A stretch of DNA of 64,000 nt from Melioribacteraceae bacterium (GCA_035362835.1 DAOSDY010000002.1:248001-312000), one strand, 5' to 3'; shown: positions 9,386 to 16,711, counted from the stretch's first letter. Notes: generated from the letters alone by a model not told the origin. Made by a program: numbers and translations.

Positions 9386-9575
9386 ATATAACGGCGTGGC
9401 CGATAAGCGGCGCCCCAGAAAAGGAATGCCGAATAGTGCAACAAATTATTATTTATTAAAAATTTTATTTAACAGAACAACTTTGCACAAGAAACATTAC
9501 ACGGAACTACAAAGCCAATCATTATAAAATTGCCAAATGCGAAAACGGCGTCCGCTTGATTGGCGGGTTATATGC
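9386..9575 (-). repeat. attC-like recombination site of integron cassette 1
   Basis: On the minus strand the site begins with GCATATAAC (R'' box, 9575-9567) and ends with GTTATAT (R' box, 9392-9386). Inside these, CAAGCGGACGCC and the sequence next to the far box (GGCGCCGCTTATCGG) are imperfectly complementary, as in the L'' and L' boxes of attC. The R'' box is the exact reverse complement of the first bases of the cassette (TTATATGC at 11662 reading down), as expected for an excisable cassette. At about 190 nt it is longer than most attC sites. It ends the array on this side; no third cassette is seen. Confidence 0.75.
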
Positions 9576-9577
9576 AC

Positions 9578-10291
9578 TTATAGGTTTTTTAATCTTTCAA
9601 TTTCTTTTTTGATTTCTTCAATCACTTCTTTGTTTAAGATTTCCTTTTTATTACCTACTTTGGCTGAAAAAATAATAAATACCTTCCCACCGTATTCTTC
9701 TTCAAATTCTTCGAAATTTGCACTCATTCGATCTGAAATAGAATAATTCCCGAAATTGGATCGGGCAGTAGTTGGTTTAATTTGAATTCCAAAAGCATAT
9801 TCCCCGACTTTTCCTACATAATCAATATCGCCCGAATGATCTAAATCAGAATCAGATTCTTCAAATTCGACATCTGGAAATAATTTTGCAAGATTATCAT
9901 TGATGACAGATTTTTCTAATAAAAATCCATTATAGGTTCTAACAAGTGTAACTTCGTAAATATAATCAATGCAGTCTTGAAGAGTAATTTTTTTAAATGC
10001 TTCACTCCATTCAGGTATTACAACCTCTGTTATTTTTTCATATAATCGTTCACCAAGTTCATCTAATGATTCCTTAGTAACTTTTATTGGTTTTTTAGTT
10101 TTTGTGAATGCCTTCTCGAAGTAGAATTTTTCCCATTCTTCAAATGCTGTCGGTTGGCACTCTCTGATCATTTCCATTACAGCACCAACTTTCTTGGGTC
10201 GGGTTAAATGATAAGTATTACTTGTAAAATTCAATACTTTTTCTTTTTTACCAAAAGCTTTTGCTAATTTGTCAGAAGAATTATCAGGCAT
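9578..10291 (-). CDS. MjaI-like type II restriction endonuclease
   Basis: A 237-residue protein resembling MjaI-family restriction enzymes. It has the N-terminal TNTYHLTRPKKVGAVMEMI and ECQPTAFEEWEKFYFEKAF segments, then a candidate nuclease core GDIDYVGKVGEYAFGIQIK. The separated Asp and the terminal QxK fit a PD-(D/E)XK-type active site. I chose ATG at 10291, with GGAG 5 nt upstream. A GTG at 10297 overlaps that site and the methyltransferase stop. The gene is translationally coupled to the methyltransferase upstream and stops 3 nt before the attC R'' box. MjaI itself cuts CTAG; the same target here is inference. Its function would be cleavage of unmodified foreign DNA. Confidence 0.7.
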   Translation of the reverse strand: MPDNSSDKLAKAFGKKEKVLNFTSNTYHLTRPKKVGAVMEMIRECQPTAFEEWEKFYFEKAFTKTKKPIKVTKESLDELGERLYEKITEVVIPEWSEAFKKITLQDCIDYIYEVTLVRTYNGFLLEKSVINDNLAKLFPDVEFEESDSDLDHSGDIDYVGKVGEYAFGIQIKPTTARSNFGNYSISDRMSANFEEFEEEYGGKVFIIFSAKVGNKKEILNKEVIEEIKKEIERLKNL

Positions 10292-10293
10292 AT

Positions 10294-11580
10294 TCACTCC
10301 TTTTGTAGGTCGATAAATTTATTGAGGAATTTGTAATTATATGATATGTCAATATCTACAAGTTTATTTTTTATAAGATGTGTATTAAGAAATGTTTTAT
10401 TCTTTAGATATACATAACACAGTAATCTGTTTTCAGAATCGTATTTTAGCTCATCATACTTCAAAAATACTTTTTGACCTTTTGCTTTTTTCAAAAGGAA
10501 TTCTTTTGCATCTCCATTCGCTTCTTTTTTAGTTTTGATACCAATTAATCTAATTATTAGATCATTATTTAGTCTTATTAATTCCGGACTAATTATTTCT
10601 TTAACAGAATAATACTCTTCCCTCTTGCTACCATTATTATCGAGCTTTGAACCAAACTGAAGTTTCTTAACGTCAATTTTTTTATCAAATTTATGAGGGT
10701 CTATGAATTTGTATGGGTGATTTTTAATTTCTTTTTTGAAATCAATTTGAATATTTCCTTGGTTGATAAACTCATACGAATGATCTTCAAACATTTTGTT
10801 TTCGTCATAGGACAATTTTTCTTTGATATTAGGGATAAACTCTGAGTTGATTTCATAACCCACAGAATTTCGGTTTAAGTTCTTAGCTGCTAAAGAAGTA
10901 GTTCCGCTACCAAGAAATGGATCAAGAATTGTATCTCCAACAAAGGAAAACATTTTAATAAGTCGTTTTGGAAGTTCTTCTGGGAACATTGCAATATGGC
11001 TATCTTGTTTTGCACCGCCAAAATTCCAATGACCTTGAAAATATAAATTCCATTCTTCAGTGGTCATCTTAGAAAGTTCTTTATTTTCTTTAGACACTTT
11101 TGGCGCAATGCCAATCTTTTTAAAAATGAGAATAAATTCGTAATCTAACTTTAGAATTCCATTGCGCGGATAAGGGAAGGAACCCATAACAGTTGCACCA
11201 CCAGTTGTATTTGTGGTTGTAACCTTTTGCCAAATAATAGCTCCCATATAATCAAAACCGATTGTCTCACAGAATTTTATAATTTCAGTTCTTATAGGGA
11301 TTACTTTGTATCGTCCATAGTAAACGGATCGTGCAAATTGGTCGCCAATATTGATACATAAACGGCATCCCTTATGAAGAACACGATAAGATTCTTTCCA
11401 GACAAGATTCAGATTGTTTATATAACTCTCATAGCTGTCATTAAACCCAATTTGATCGTTGGATCCGTAGTCTTTTAATTGCCAATAAGGTGGAGATGTG
11501 ATTACTAAATGAACAGATTCATCAATTAGTTCGCCCATCGCCCTAGAATCGCCATTTATTATCAAGTGATTAGTTTTCAT
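10294..11580 (-). CDS. Site-specific DNA methyltransferase with C-terminal SNase-like domain
   Basis: 428 residues. Motif IV TSPPYW (28-33) precedes the AdoMet motif DPFLGSG (220-226), giving the beta-class order. SPPYW is typical of N4-cytosine methyltransferases. Residues about 330-428 resemble a staphylococcal-nuclease-like fold: IRLIGIKTKKE, then NRLLCYVYL, then a final helix. Arg344 and Arg385 match the two catalytic arginines, but the aspartate and glutamate positions are lysines (349, 352), so nuclease activity is unlikely. It is the first gene of integron cassette 1 and overlaps the endonuclease start. It would protect host DNA from the partner nuclease. The tail may help DNA binding; that is inference. 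Confidence 0.8.
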   Translation of the reverse strand: MKTNHLIINGDSRAMGELIDESVHLVITSPPYWQLKDYGSNDQIGFNDSYESYINNLNLVWKESYRVLHKGCRLCINIGDQFARSVYYGRYKVIPIRTEIIKFCETIGFDYMGAIIWQKVTTTNTTGGATVMGSFPYPRNGILKLDYEFILIFKKIGIAPKVSKENKELSKMTTEEWNLYFQGHWNFGGAKQDSHIAMFPEELPKRLIKMFSFVGDTILDPFLGSGTTSLAAKNLNRNSVGYEINSEFIPNIKEKLSYDENKMFEDHSYEFINQGNIQIDFKKEIKNHPYKFIDPHKFDKKIDVKKLQFGSKLDNNGSKREEYYSVKEIISPELIRLNNDLIIRLIGIKTKKEANGDAKEFLLKKAKGQKVFLKYDELKYDSENRLLCYVYLKNKTFLNTHLIKNKLVDIDISYNYKFLNKFIDLQKE

Positions 11581-11654
11581 TTTATCTCAATAAGTTTCTA
11601 AATATTGTTCATAAAATACCAAAACTTGGACACAAAGTCTAGAATTTAATCTGT

Positions 11655-11845
11655 GCATATAACGGCGTTGTTTTTAAGCCGCCGCCCAACACAGCATGCA
11701 GCCTTGGAAAACAAACGCCAATAATTTGTTAATTACTTCGTTTACTTAACTACATTCAAAAAGCTACTTACTTTTGCAACCAAATATTTTAATTACACAA
11801 ATACCGCAACGTTTAAAGCGGTCGGCCTTGAAGAACGGGTTAGGC
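11655..11845 (-). repeat. attC-like recombination site of integron cassette 2
   Basis: Minus-strand order is GCCTAAC (R'', 11845-11839, a perfect RYYYAAC), then CCGTTCTTCAAGGCCGACCGC. A variable middle follows, then GCGGCGGCTTAAAAACAACGCC and GTTATAT (R', 11663-11657). The two arms are imperfectly complementary, closely recalling the arm layout of classical aadA-type attC sites. The R'' box is the exact reverse complement of GTTAGGC at 12641-12635, the cassette's other edge. Length is about 190 nt. Confidence 0.8.
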
Positions 11846-12640
11846 ATTAATTAATTCCATCTTGAATTTTTCACGATAACTGTTTATTAGGTTCACTTCT
11901 GTAACAGATAACTTTTTATGATAGTGTTCCCATACTTGTGGTCTTTCAATTGGCATTTTGAAAACATTACTTTCTTTAACTAGAGTATCCAGAATTTCTT
12001 CTATATCTGTGATGTGCTTTTGATTCGAATCAACTCTGTCGCCTTCATAATATTCTAGTGGAACTACAAAATGACCATTACCAAAACAAATGAATTCAAA
12101 AAGTATGTTAATCTGCGAAGTAAAATATTCTATTTCTTCAAATCTAATTTTCGTTTCTTCATTTTCGGATGGGCGAGGGATTCCTTCGAAATTCAAATGC
12201 GCAACGGCGTTATGTCGAAGCAATCTTACTTTCTCTGATAATTCAGAAACATTTTTACTATAGTTATTTTTTTTGATCTCAGAAATGAATAGAAGTCTAT
12301 CTTCATCTAGTTTTAAATTACCTATGATTTCATTCTTAATCTGATTCAATGTTTTCCCCTTGTCAAAAGTATTATCGACATCTATCTTCCATAAGCTAAG
12401 CAAGCATGATTCATAGAGAGATTGACGTAGAATTTGCCAAAAATGATCCTTTGTCAAATATGAACCAAAAAACTTGAAATTAAACTTCACAATTTTATTG
12501 AGGACGAATAATGTTGAATTTAGTTTTACAATTTCCCACCAAATCGATTCAATATCTTTAGTATAGATAGGATGATATTCTATCTTGAGTAAATCTTCCG
12601 GTTTTTGTAAAAATTTTTCCATTTTCACCTAGATGCCTAA
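11663..12640 (-). mobile_element. Integron gene cassette 2 (HEPN-like gene)
   Basis: This is the cassette nearest the integrase, running on the minus strand from TTAGGCAT (12640) to the G of R' at 11663, about 0.98 kb. It carries one gene that fills most of it. Its edges are defined by the GTTAGGC/GCCTAAC pair. The gene starts about 18 nt inside the cassette, so transcription must come from a promoter in or before attI. Confidence 0.75.
11840..12622 (-). CDS. HEPN/AbiU2-like protein (integron cassette 2 gene)
   Basis: A 260-residue protein with no signal peptide. The segment FWQILRQSLYESCLLSLWKI followed, about 60 residues later, by LSEKVRLLRHNAVAHLN resembles the HEPN domain of AbiU2-like abortive-infection proteins. 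The R136-x5-H142 pair fits the HEPN RNase motif Rx4-6H. If active it would be a metal-independent RNase acting on cellular RNA during phage attack; this is inference from motif and context. ATG 12622 was chosen because AGGTG lies just upstream; GTG 12628 is the alternative. The TAA stop lies inside the attC R'' box (GCCTAAC), so the recombination site supplies the end of the gene. Confidence 0.6.
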   Translation of the reverse strand: MEKFLQKPEDLLKIEYHPIYTKDIESIWWEIVKLNSTLFVLNKIVKFNFKFFGSYLTKDHFWQILRQSLYESCLLSLWKIDVDNTFDKGKTLNQIKNEIIGNLKLDEDRLLFISEIKKNNYSKNVSELSEKVRLLRHNAVAHLNFEGIPRPSENEETKIRFEEIEYFTSQINILFEFICFGNGHFVVPLEYYEGDRVDSNQKHITDIEEILDTLVKESNVFKMPIERPQVWEHYHKKLSVTEVNLINSYREKFKMELINA

Positions 12641-12831
12641 CATATATTTATCAAGAATGACTTCCATCCCTAATTTGGATGAAATGCCGAAAATTTTTCG
12701 TGATAAATTCCAAATGCTCTGTCGTTTATCACGACTTAATTAATTGAAATACTTCAAAAAACAAAGAAAACTTACCTGATAACATACATTTGTAAATGTT
12801 TTTATCACGATTTATTTTTCTTGATAATAAT
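12629..12831 (-). promoter_or_regulatory. attI-like region between integrase and first cassette
   Basis: A 203-bp AT-rich gap with no gene. It ends at the cassette junction GTTAGGC (minus strand, 12641-12635). It holds three exact copies of TTTATCACGA: 12725-12734 and 12801-12810 on the plus strand and 12698-12707 on the minus strand. It also holds the hairpin-like ACATTTGTAAATGT (12786-12799). The copies at 12698 and 12725 form a 10-bp inverted repeat. These could be integrase-binding repeats of attI or operators for the cassette promoter; the sequence cannot decide. Confidence 0.6.
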
Positions 12832-13797
12832 CTAATCTAATGGACTCCTCACTCCGTGCAGATTCTCAATTATATGTGTATATATCATCGTAGTCCGGAG
12901 TGATTTATGCCCTAATAATTCCTGAATTGTCCTAATGTCGTATCCCGAAGCTAGGAGATGTGTTGCAAAACTGTGCCTGAAAGAATGTGCAGTAGCAGGT
13001 TTATGAATCCCAGCTTTTCGTATTGCTTTTTTTATCTCCTTCTGAATGGTCGAATCATGAACATGATACCTGAATTTGTATCCTATCTCTTTGGTGTAAA
13101 CAAACTTATTTGCAGGAAATAAATATTGCCAGCTAAAATCCTTGGAAGCGTTTGGATATTTTTTGTCCAATGCATCGGGTAAAATTGTTTTTCCATTTCC
13201 ATTCTTTAAATCTTCTTCATGTAAAAGTTTAACTTGTTCTACTTTTTCTTTGAGTTCGGGTATTATTGATTCAGCAAGCAAGGTCGTCCTGTCTTTCCCT
13301 CCTTTCGATTGTCTGATTGTAAGACTCTTAAAACCAAAATCAATATCCTTAATCCTTAGGCTTAATGCTTCGTTTAATCTTAATCCGCCTCCGTATAAAA
13401 GGGAACAGATAAGCTTTATATCACCACTTGTATTTGAAATTACATTTTTAGCTTCTTCTTTTGTAAAAACTACAGGGAGCTTTGGTTTTATTGAAGAACG
13501 TGTTATATCTTCAAGCCATCCGATCTCTTTACCTATTACATTCTTATATAAATAAACAATCGCACATAATGCCTGTCCCTGCGTGGATGCTGAAACTTTT
13601 CTAGAAACTGCTAACCAGCTGAGAAATTTTTCGATGTGGGTTTTATCTAATTCGTTAGGATGGCGTTTATTGTTGAAAAGGATAAATTCTTTTATCCACT
13701 TTAAATATGCTTCTTCAGTTTTTCTGCTGTACCTTTTTGACCTTAATGATAATCTAACCTGGTCAAGAAGCTTCGGCTTTCCCCTCGTTAACTCCAT
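12832..13797 (-). CDS. intI: Integron integrase (IntI-type tyrosine recombinase)
   Basis: 321 residues. A SAM-like core-binding domain covers residues 5-90. The catalytic domain carries R140 (GGGLR), a lysine in QSKGGKDR, H271-xx-R274 (HSFRH), H297 (LLGHKSL) and nucleophile Y306 (MIYTH). The IntI-specific insert is present near residues 205-255 (LDKKYPNASKDFSWQYLFPA, then YHVHDSTIQKEIKKA). The C-terminal GVRSPLD is also typical of IntI. These separate it from XerC/XerD. All catalytic residues are intact. It would recombine attI with folded single-stranded attC sites to insert and excise cassettes. It is transcribed in the same direction as the cassettes, which lie beyond its 3' end, the reverse of the classical layout. 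Confidence 0.9.
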   Translation of the reverse strand: MELTRGKPKLLDQVRLSLRSKRYSRKTEEAYLKWIKEFILFNNKRHPNELDKTHIEKFLSWLAVSRKVSASTQGQALCAIVYLYKNVIGKEIGWLEDITRSSIKPKLPVVFTKEEAKNVISNTSGDIKLICSLLYGGGLRLNEALSLRIKDIDFGFKSLTIRQSKGGKDRTTLLAESIIPELKEKVEQVKLLHEEDLKNGNGKTILPDALDKKYPNASKDFSWQYLFPANKFVYTKEIGYKFRYHVHDSTIQKEIKKAIRKAGIHKPATAHSFRHSFATHLLASGYDIRTIQELLGHKSLRTTMIYTHIIENLHGVRSPLD

Positions 13798-14026
13798 TAA
13801 GCGTCCGGCTTAATTACGAATGCAAATTATAATTTCAATTTAAAAATAGCAATAAAAATAGTTCGGGGTTCTTAGTACTTGGTTCCCCGCAAAATTTATC
13901 CGCCTCTGGCGGAAGCGCAGGGCAGGCTTGGTTTGTAGTGCTTAGTTCGTAGTTCTTGTTAATCTGTTTAATTGTTGAATTGGTGCAGAATAAAATGATA
14001 AACAGAATCTGTGTGTTATAGAAATC
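13798..14026. other. Intergenic stretch with degenerate short repeats, no supported gene
   Basis: This gap between the integrase and the amidase gene, about 440 bp with the next entries, has no convincing coding sequence. It contains degenerate near-copies of TTCTTAGTACTTGG, TGTAGTGCTTAG and TTCGTAGTTCTTG, and a small hairpin CCGCCTCTGGCGG (13900-13912). The first bases upstream of intI are AT-rich and may hold its promoter, but no clear consensus is seen. Confidence 0.5.
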
Positions 14027-14075
14027 TGTCATGCTGAAACCTGTCCTGTAATAAATCAGGATTAATTCAGCATCT
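14027..14075. repeat. Intergenic palindromic repeat (TGTCATGCTGAA type)
   Basis: An imperfect palindrome starting TGTCATGCTGAAACCTG and ending TTAATTCAGCATCT, with inner CCTG/CAGG arms. It belongs with the three similar elements downstream. Such TGTCAT...ATGACA dispersed repeats are frequent between genes in this phylum. Confidence 0.55.
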
Positions 14076-14101
14076 GAGCTTAAGAAATGATTATACAACC
14101 G

Positions 14102-14145
14102 GATTCCGGGTCAAGCCTGCATACCGCAGGCAGGCCCGGAATGAC
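14102..14145. repeat. Intergenic palindromic repeat (ATTCCGGGTC type)
   Basis: Arms GATTCCGGG and CCCGGAATGACA flank an inner hairpin AGCCTGC/GCAGGC. Near-copy of the element at 14206. Confidence 0.6.
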
Positions 14146-14153
14146 AAGCGCCC

Positions 14154-14179
14154 TGTCATCCTGATGAAAATCAGGATCT
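14154..14179. repeat. Intergenic palindromic repeat, short form
   Basis: TGTCATCCTGAT followed by ATCAGGATCT gives a short stem (CCTGAT/ATCAGG). It has the same TGTCAT edge as its neighbours. Confidence 0.5.
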
Positions 14180-14205
14180 ACACGTCACGGGACTCTTTTA
14201 CGTTC

Positions 14206-14232
14206 AGATTCCGGGTCAAACCCGGAATGACA
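14206..14232. repeat. Intergenic palindromic repeat (ATTCCGGGTC type)
   Basis: Arms GATTCCGGGTC and ACCCGGAATGACA form a stem just past the 3' end of the amidase gene. Besides being a repeat copy it could terminate that transcript, though a T tract is lacking. Confidence 0.6.
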
Positions 14233-14237
14233 TTATC

Positions 14238-14999
14238 CTAAATAAGCCTCATATCCTCCAGGAAGGGGAGCTTCTCCCTTGTCTCCTTAACCATTTCAAA
14301 ATCGAGATCAACCACGCTTATCTTTTCCTCTTCGCCTGCAGTAATAAGTTCTTTACCGAGCGGATCGTATACTGAACTGTAGCCGTTATACTTTAAGCCG
14401 GGGTCGCTTCCAACTCTGTTTACGCCGGTCATAAAACACTGGTTCTCAATCGCGCGGGCTTTAAGGAGCGTCCTCCAGTGGTCGATCCTCGCGACCGGCC
14501 AGTTGGAAATATTAACAATCATATCAACGCGCTCCTTGCCGTATAACCTGTAGAGCTCCGGGAATCTGAGATCGTAGCAGACCGTCAGGCCGATCCTGTG
14601 AGTACCGATCTTAGTAATTACAATTTCCTTCCCGGCTCTGTAATTATCGCTTTCCCCGGCGTATGTGAATGGATGAATCTTCCTGTATCTCGCGGCTATC
14701 AGTCCGTCCGCATCTAAATGAACGAGCGAATTATAAATCCCTTCTTCGCTCTTCTCAATAATTCCTGCAAAGATGTTTAATTTCATTTTGCGTGAGAGGT
14801 CCATAAAAAACAGGGTTGAGACGCCGTCGAGGTCCTCCGCGAATTTTACGGAGTTCATTGTAAATCCGGTAAGCGTCATTTCGGGGAAGATCAGCAGTTC
14901 CGGCTTTTCATTTAGCTGACCGGTAAGCTTTTCGATCTTCAAAATATTCTTTTCGGGATTCTCCCATTCGGGGTCGTATTGAACCAGTCCGGCCTTCAT
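14238..14999 (-). CDS. Nitrilase-superfamily carbon-nitrogen hydrolase (omega-amidase-like)
   Basis: 253 residues with the complete Glu-Lys-Cys triad of the nitrilase superfamily: Glu40 (LIFPEMTLTGF), Lys107 (YRKIHPF) and Cys141 (TVCYDLRFPELY). Length and motif contexts fit the YafV/Nit2 omega-amidase branch, which hydrolyses alpha-ketoglutaramate or related amides in the cytoplasm. It is transcribed divergently from the nucleoside-recognition membrane protein. The substrate is inferred from the subfamily resemblance. Confidence 0.8.
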   Translation of the reverse strand: MKAGLVQYDPEWENPEKNILKIEKLTGQLNEKPELLIFPEMTLTGFTMNSVKFAEDLDGVSTLFFMDLSRKMKLNIFAGIIEKSEEGIYNSLVHLDADGLIAARYRKIHPFTYAGESDNYRAGKEIVITKIGTHRIGLTVCYDLRFPELYRLYGKERVDMIVNISNWPVARIDHWRTLLKARAIENQCFMTGVNRVGSDPGLKYNGYSSVYDPLGKELITAGEEEKISVVDLDFEMVKETREKLPFLEDMRLI

Positions 15000-15100
15000 G
15001 CTTCACTCCGTCAATTAAGATTGATCTTTTGCAAGAAAAATTTTTTTTGCGGAAAGAATTTAATAATTTTCCGGCAATTCAATCATCCTTCAGGGATTTA

Positions 15101-16708
15101 ATGCTAAATTATATCTGGTTCACACTGCTGCTGCTCGGTATAGTTACGGCGGTAACGGTCGATCTCTCCGATAAAGCGACCAATAAATACAGAAACGGCG
15201 AACAGCTCTATGTGCTCATTAAATTCGACCAGCCCAGAATCGATTCATCCAAATCGGTCAACGCTACTCTGATGGTAAGCAGCACCGTATTCAACGACTT
15301 TTATAACGTAAAGGAGCCGGCAGATATTTTTCAGAATTTACGACTAAAGTATAATCCCGGCGAAAAGAATTTCACTTCATTTTTCGAAGCGGGCGACGGG
15401 ACTCCTTCCATCTGGAAAGAGATGGCTAAGGTAGGAGGAAAGGAGAACGACCTATCGGGAAAAGTTGTGCTGCGTCAGAAACTCGATTCACTCCTTTACA
15501 CCGGTTCATTCTACCCCGAGGAGATTTCATTCTCGCGTATGAGGGAGGTAACCAACGCGGCTATCGATTACGCTTCCAACGCTGTTAAGATCGCCCTCGG
15601 ACTGATCGGTATTATGGCCCTCTGGCTCGGCATAATGAAAATTGCGGAACAGTCGGGACTTATCTCAATAATCGCGAGGGGATTAAGGCCGGTAACAAAA
15701 TTTTTATTTCCGGATGTCCCCCAGGATCATCCCGCGATGGGATCGATGATTATGAATATATCGGCTAACATGCTCGGACTCGGCAACGCTGCCACACCGT
15801 TCGGTTTAAAAGCGATGGAGGAACTCGATTCGCTCAATCCGGAGAAAGGAACCGCGACCAACGCTATGTGCACTTTCCTCGCGATCAATACTGCGGGGCT
15901 TACACTCATTCCGGCTACAGCTATTGCAGTAAGAGCCTCTGCGGGAAGCAGCGATCCTGCGATAATAATCGGCACTTCATTCTTCGGCGCCGCGTGCGCG
16001 ACGTTCACAGGAATTCTCGCCGCAAAGATCCTGGAGAAATTCTCCATACCCGGTTATAATTTCAAAGAATGGTTCAGGTCGAATATAAAATTCATAGGCG
16101 GATTTTTTATCGCAGCCGCCGCAATTCTGCTCGCCATAGTAACCGGATTCTTTTCGATGGTTGATACGGATATCATCAAATCGATCGTTCAGGGGATCTC
16201 TTTTTTAGCAATACCTTTAATAATAATTTCGTTCGTCTTTTACGGCGCGTTAAAGAAAGTAAAATTGTACGAAGTATTTGTAGAAGGAGCCAAGGAAGGA
16301 TTCAATGTCGCGGTAAGGATTATTCCATACCTAGTTGCGATGCTTGTTGCAATCGGAATTTTCAGAGCCGGGGGAGCGATGGACCTTCTTATACTCATCA
16401 TCTCACCTGTAACGAATCTGATCGGAATGCCCGCCGAGGCATTGCCGATGGCTTTGATGCGTCCTCTGTCCGGAAGCGGATCGCTCGGAATTATGTCCGA
16501 AATTATTTCCGTCCACGGCGCGGACTCTTTCATCGGAATACTCGTATCAACTATTATGGGAAGTACCGAAACAACTTTTTATGTGCTCGCTCTCTATTTC
16601 GGGACTGTTAATATTAAGAGGACGCGGCACGCAGTTGCAGCCGGTGTACTTGCCGATATCGCCGGAATTCTCGGAGCCCTTTTTATTGTGGGAGTATTAT
16701 TCGGTTAA
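15101..16708 (+). CDS. SpmA/SpmB-type nucleoside-recognition membrane protein
   Basis: About 535 residues. An N-terminal membrane segment (IWFTLLLLGIVTAVTV) is followed by an extracytoplasmic region, then two Gate/nucleoside-recognition modules. The first (about 160-320) resembles spore maturation protein A (AMGSMIMNISANMLGLGNAATPFGLKAMEELDSLNP). The second (about 380-535) resembles SpmB (MRPLSGSGSLGIMSEI, STIMGSTETTFYVLALYFG). A single-chain A-B fusion of this kind is common in Gram-negative non-sporulating bacteria, so the 'spore' name is historical. I chose ATG 15101 with AGGGA upstream; a TTG at 15029 would add 24 residues. It probably transports a small solute. Confidence 0.8.
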   Translation: MLNYIWFTLLLLGIVTAVTVDLSDKATNKYRNGEQLYVLIKFDQPRIDSSKSVNATLMVSSTVFNDFYNVKEPADIFQNLRLKYNPGEKNFTSFFEAGDGTPSIWKEMAKVGGKENDLSGKVVLRQKLDSLLYTGSFYPEEISFSRMREVTNAAIDYASNAVKIALGLIGIMALWLGIMKIAEQSGLISIIARGLRPVTKFLFPDVPQDHPAMGSMIMNISANMLGLGNAATPFGLKAMEELDSLNPEKGTATNAMCTFLAINTAGLTLIPATAIAVRASAGSSDPAIIIGTSFFGAACATFTGILAAKILEKFSIPGYNFKEWFRSNIKFIGGFFIAAAAILLAIVTGFFSMVDTDIIKSIVQGISFLAIPLIIISFVFYGALKKVKLYEVFVEGAKEGFNVAVRIIPYLVAMLVAIGIFRAGGAMDLLILIISPVTNLIGMPAEALPMALMRPLSGSGSLGIMSEIISVHGADSFIGILVSTIMGSTETTFYVLALYFGTVNIKRTRHAVAAGVLADIAGILGALFIVGVLFG

Positions 16709-16711
16709 TCT

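Larger units (their letters stand above)
9392..11662 (-). mobile_element. Integron gene cassette 1 (restriction-modification system)
   Basis: The cassette runs on the minus strand from TTATATGC (11662) to the G of the R' box at 9392, about 2.27 kb. It contains two overlapping genes, a DNA methyltransferase and an MjaI-like nuclease, then its attC. Matching of the cassette's first bases with its own R'' box defines both boundaries. Two-gene cassettes are less common than single-gene ones. Base composition is visibly more AT-rich than the neighbouring chromosomal genes. Confidence 0.75.

Noticed and set aside
9386..11845. Treating the two ~190-bp repeats as ordinary intergenic palindromes
   Set aside because: Their edges match the cassette ends exactly, and their arm layout follows attC rather than the TGTCAT-type repeats.
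12832..13797. Reading the tyrosine recombinase as XerC/XerD or a phage integrase
   Set aside because: The extra IntI-specific segment, the C-terminal GVRSPLD and the flanking attC-like sites all favour an integron integrase.
13835..14098. Minus-strand open frame of 87 codons in the gap beside the integrase
   Set aside because: It runs through repeat and palindrome sequence, has no ribosome-binding site, and its translation looks like repeat-derived noise.
15101..16708. Evidence for sporulation from the SpmA/SpmB-like gene
   Set aside because: The single-chain fusion is widespread in non-sporulating Gram-negative bacteria and no other spore gene is seen.
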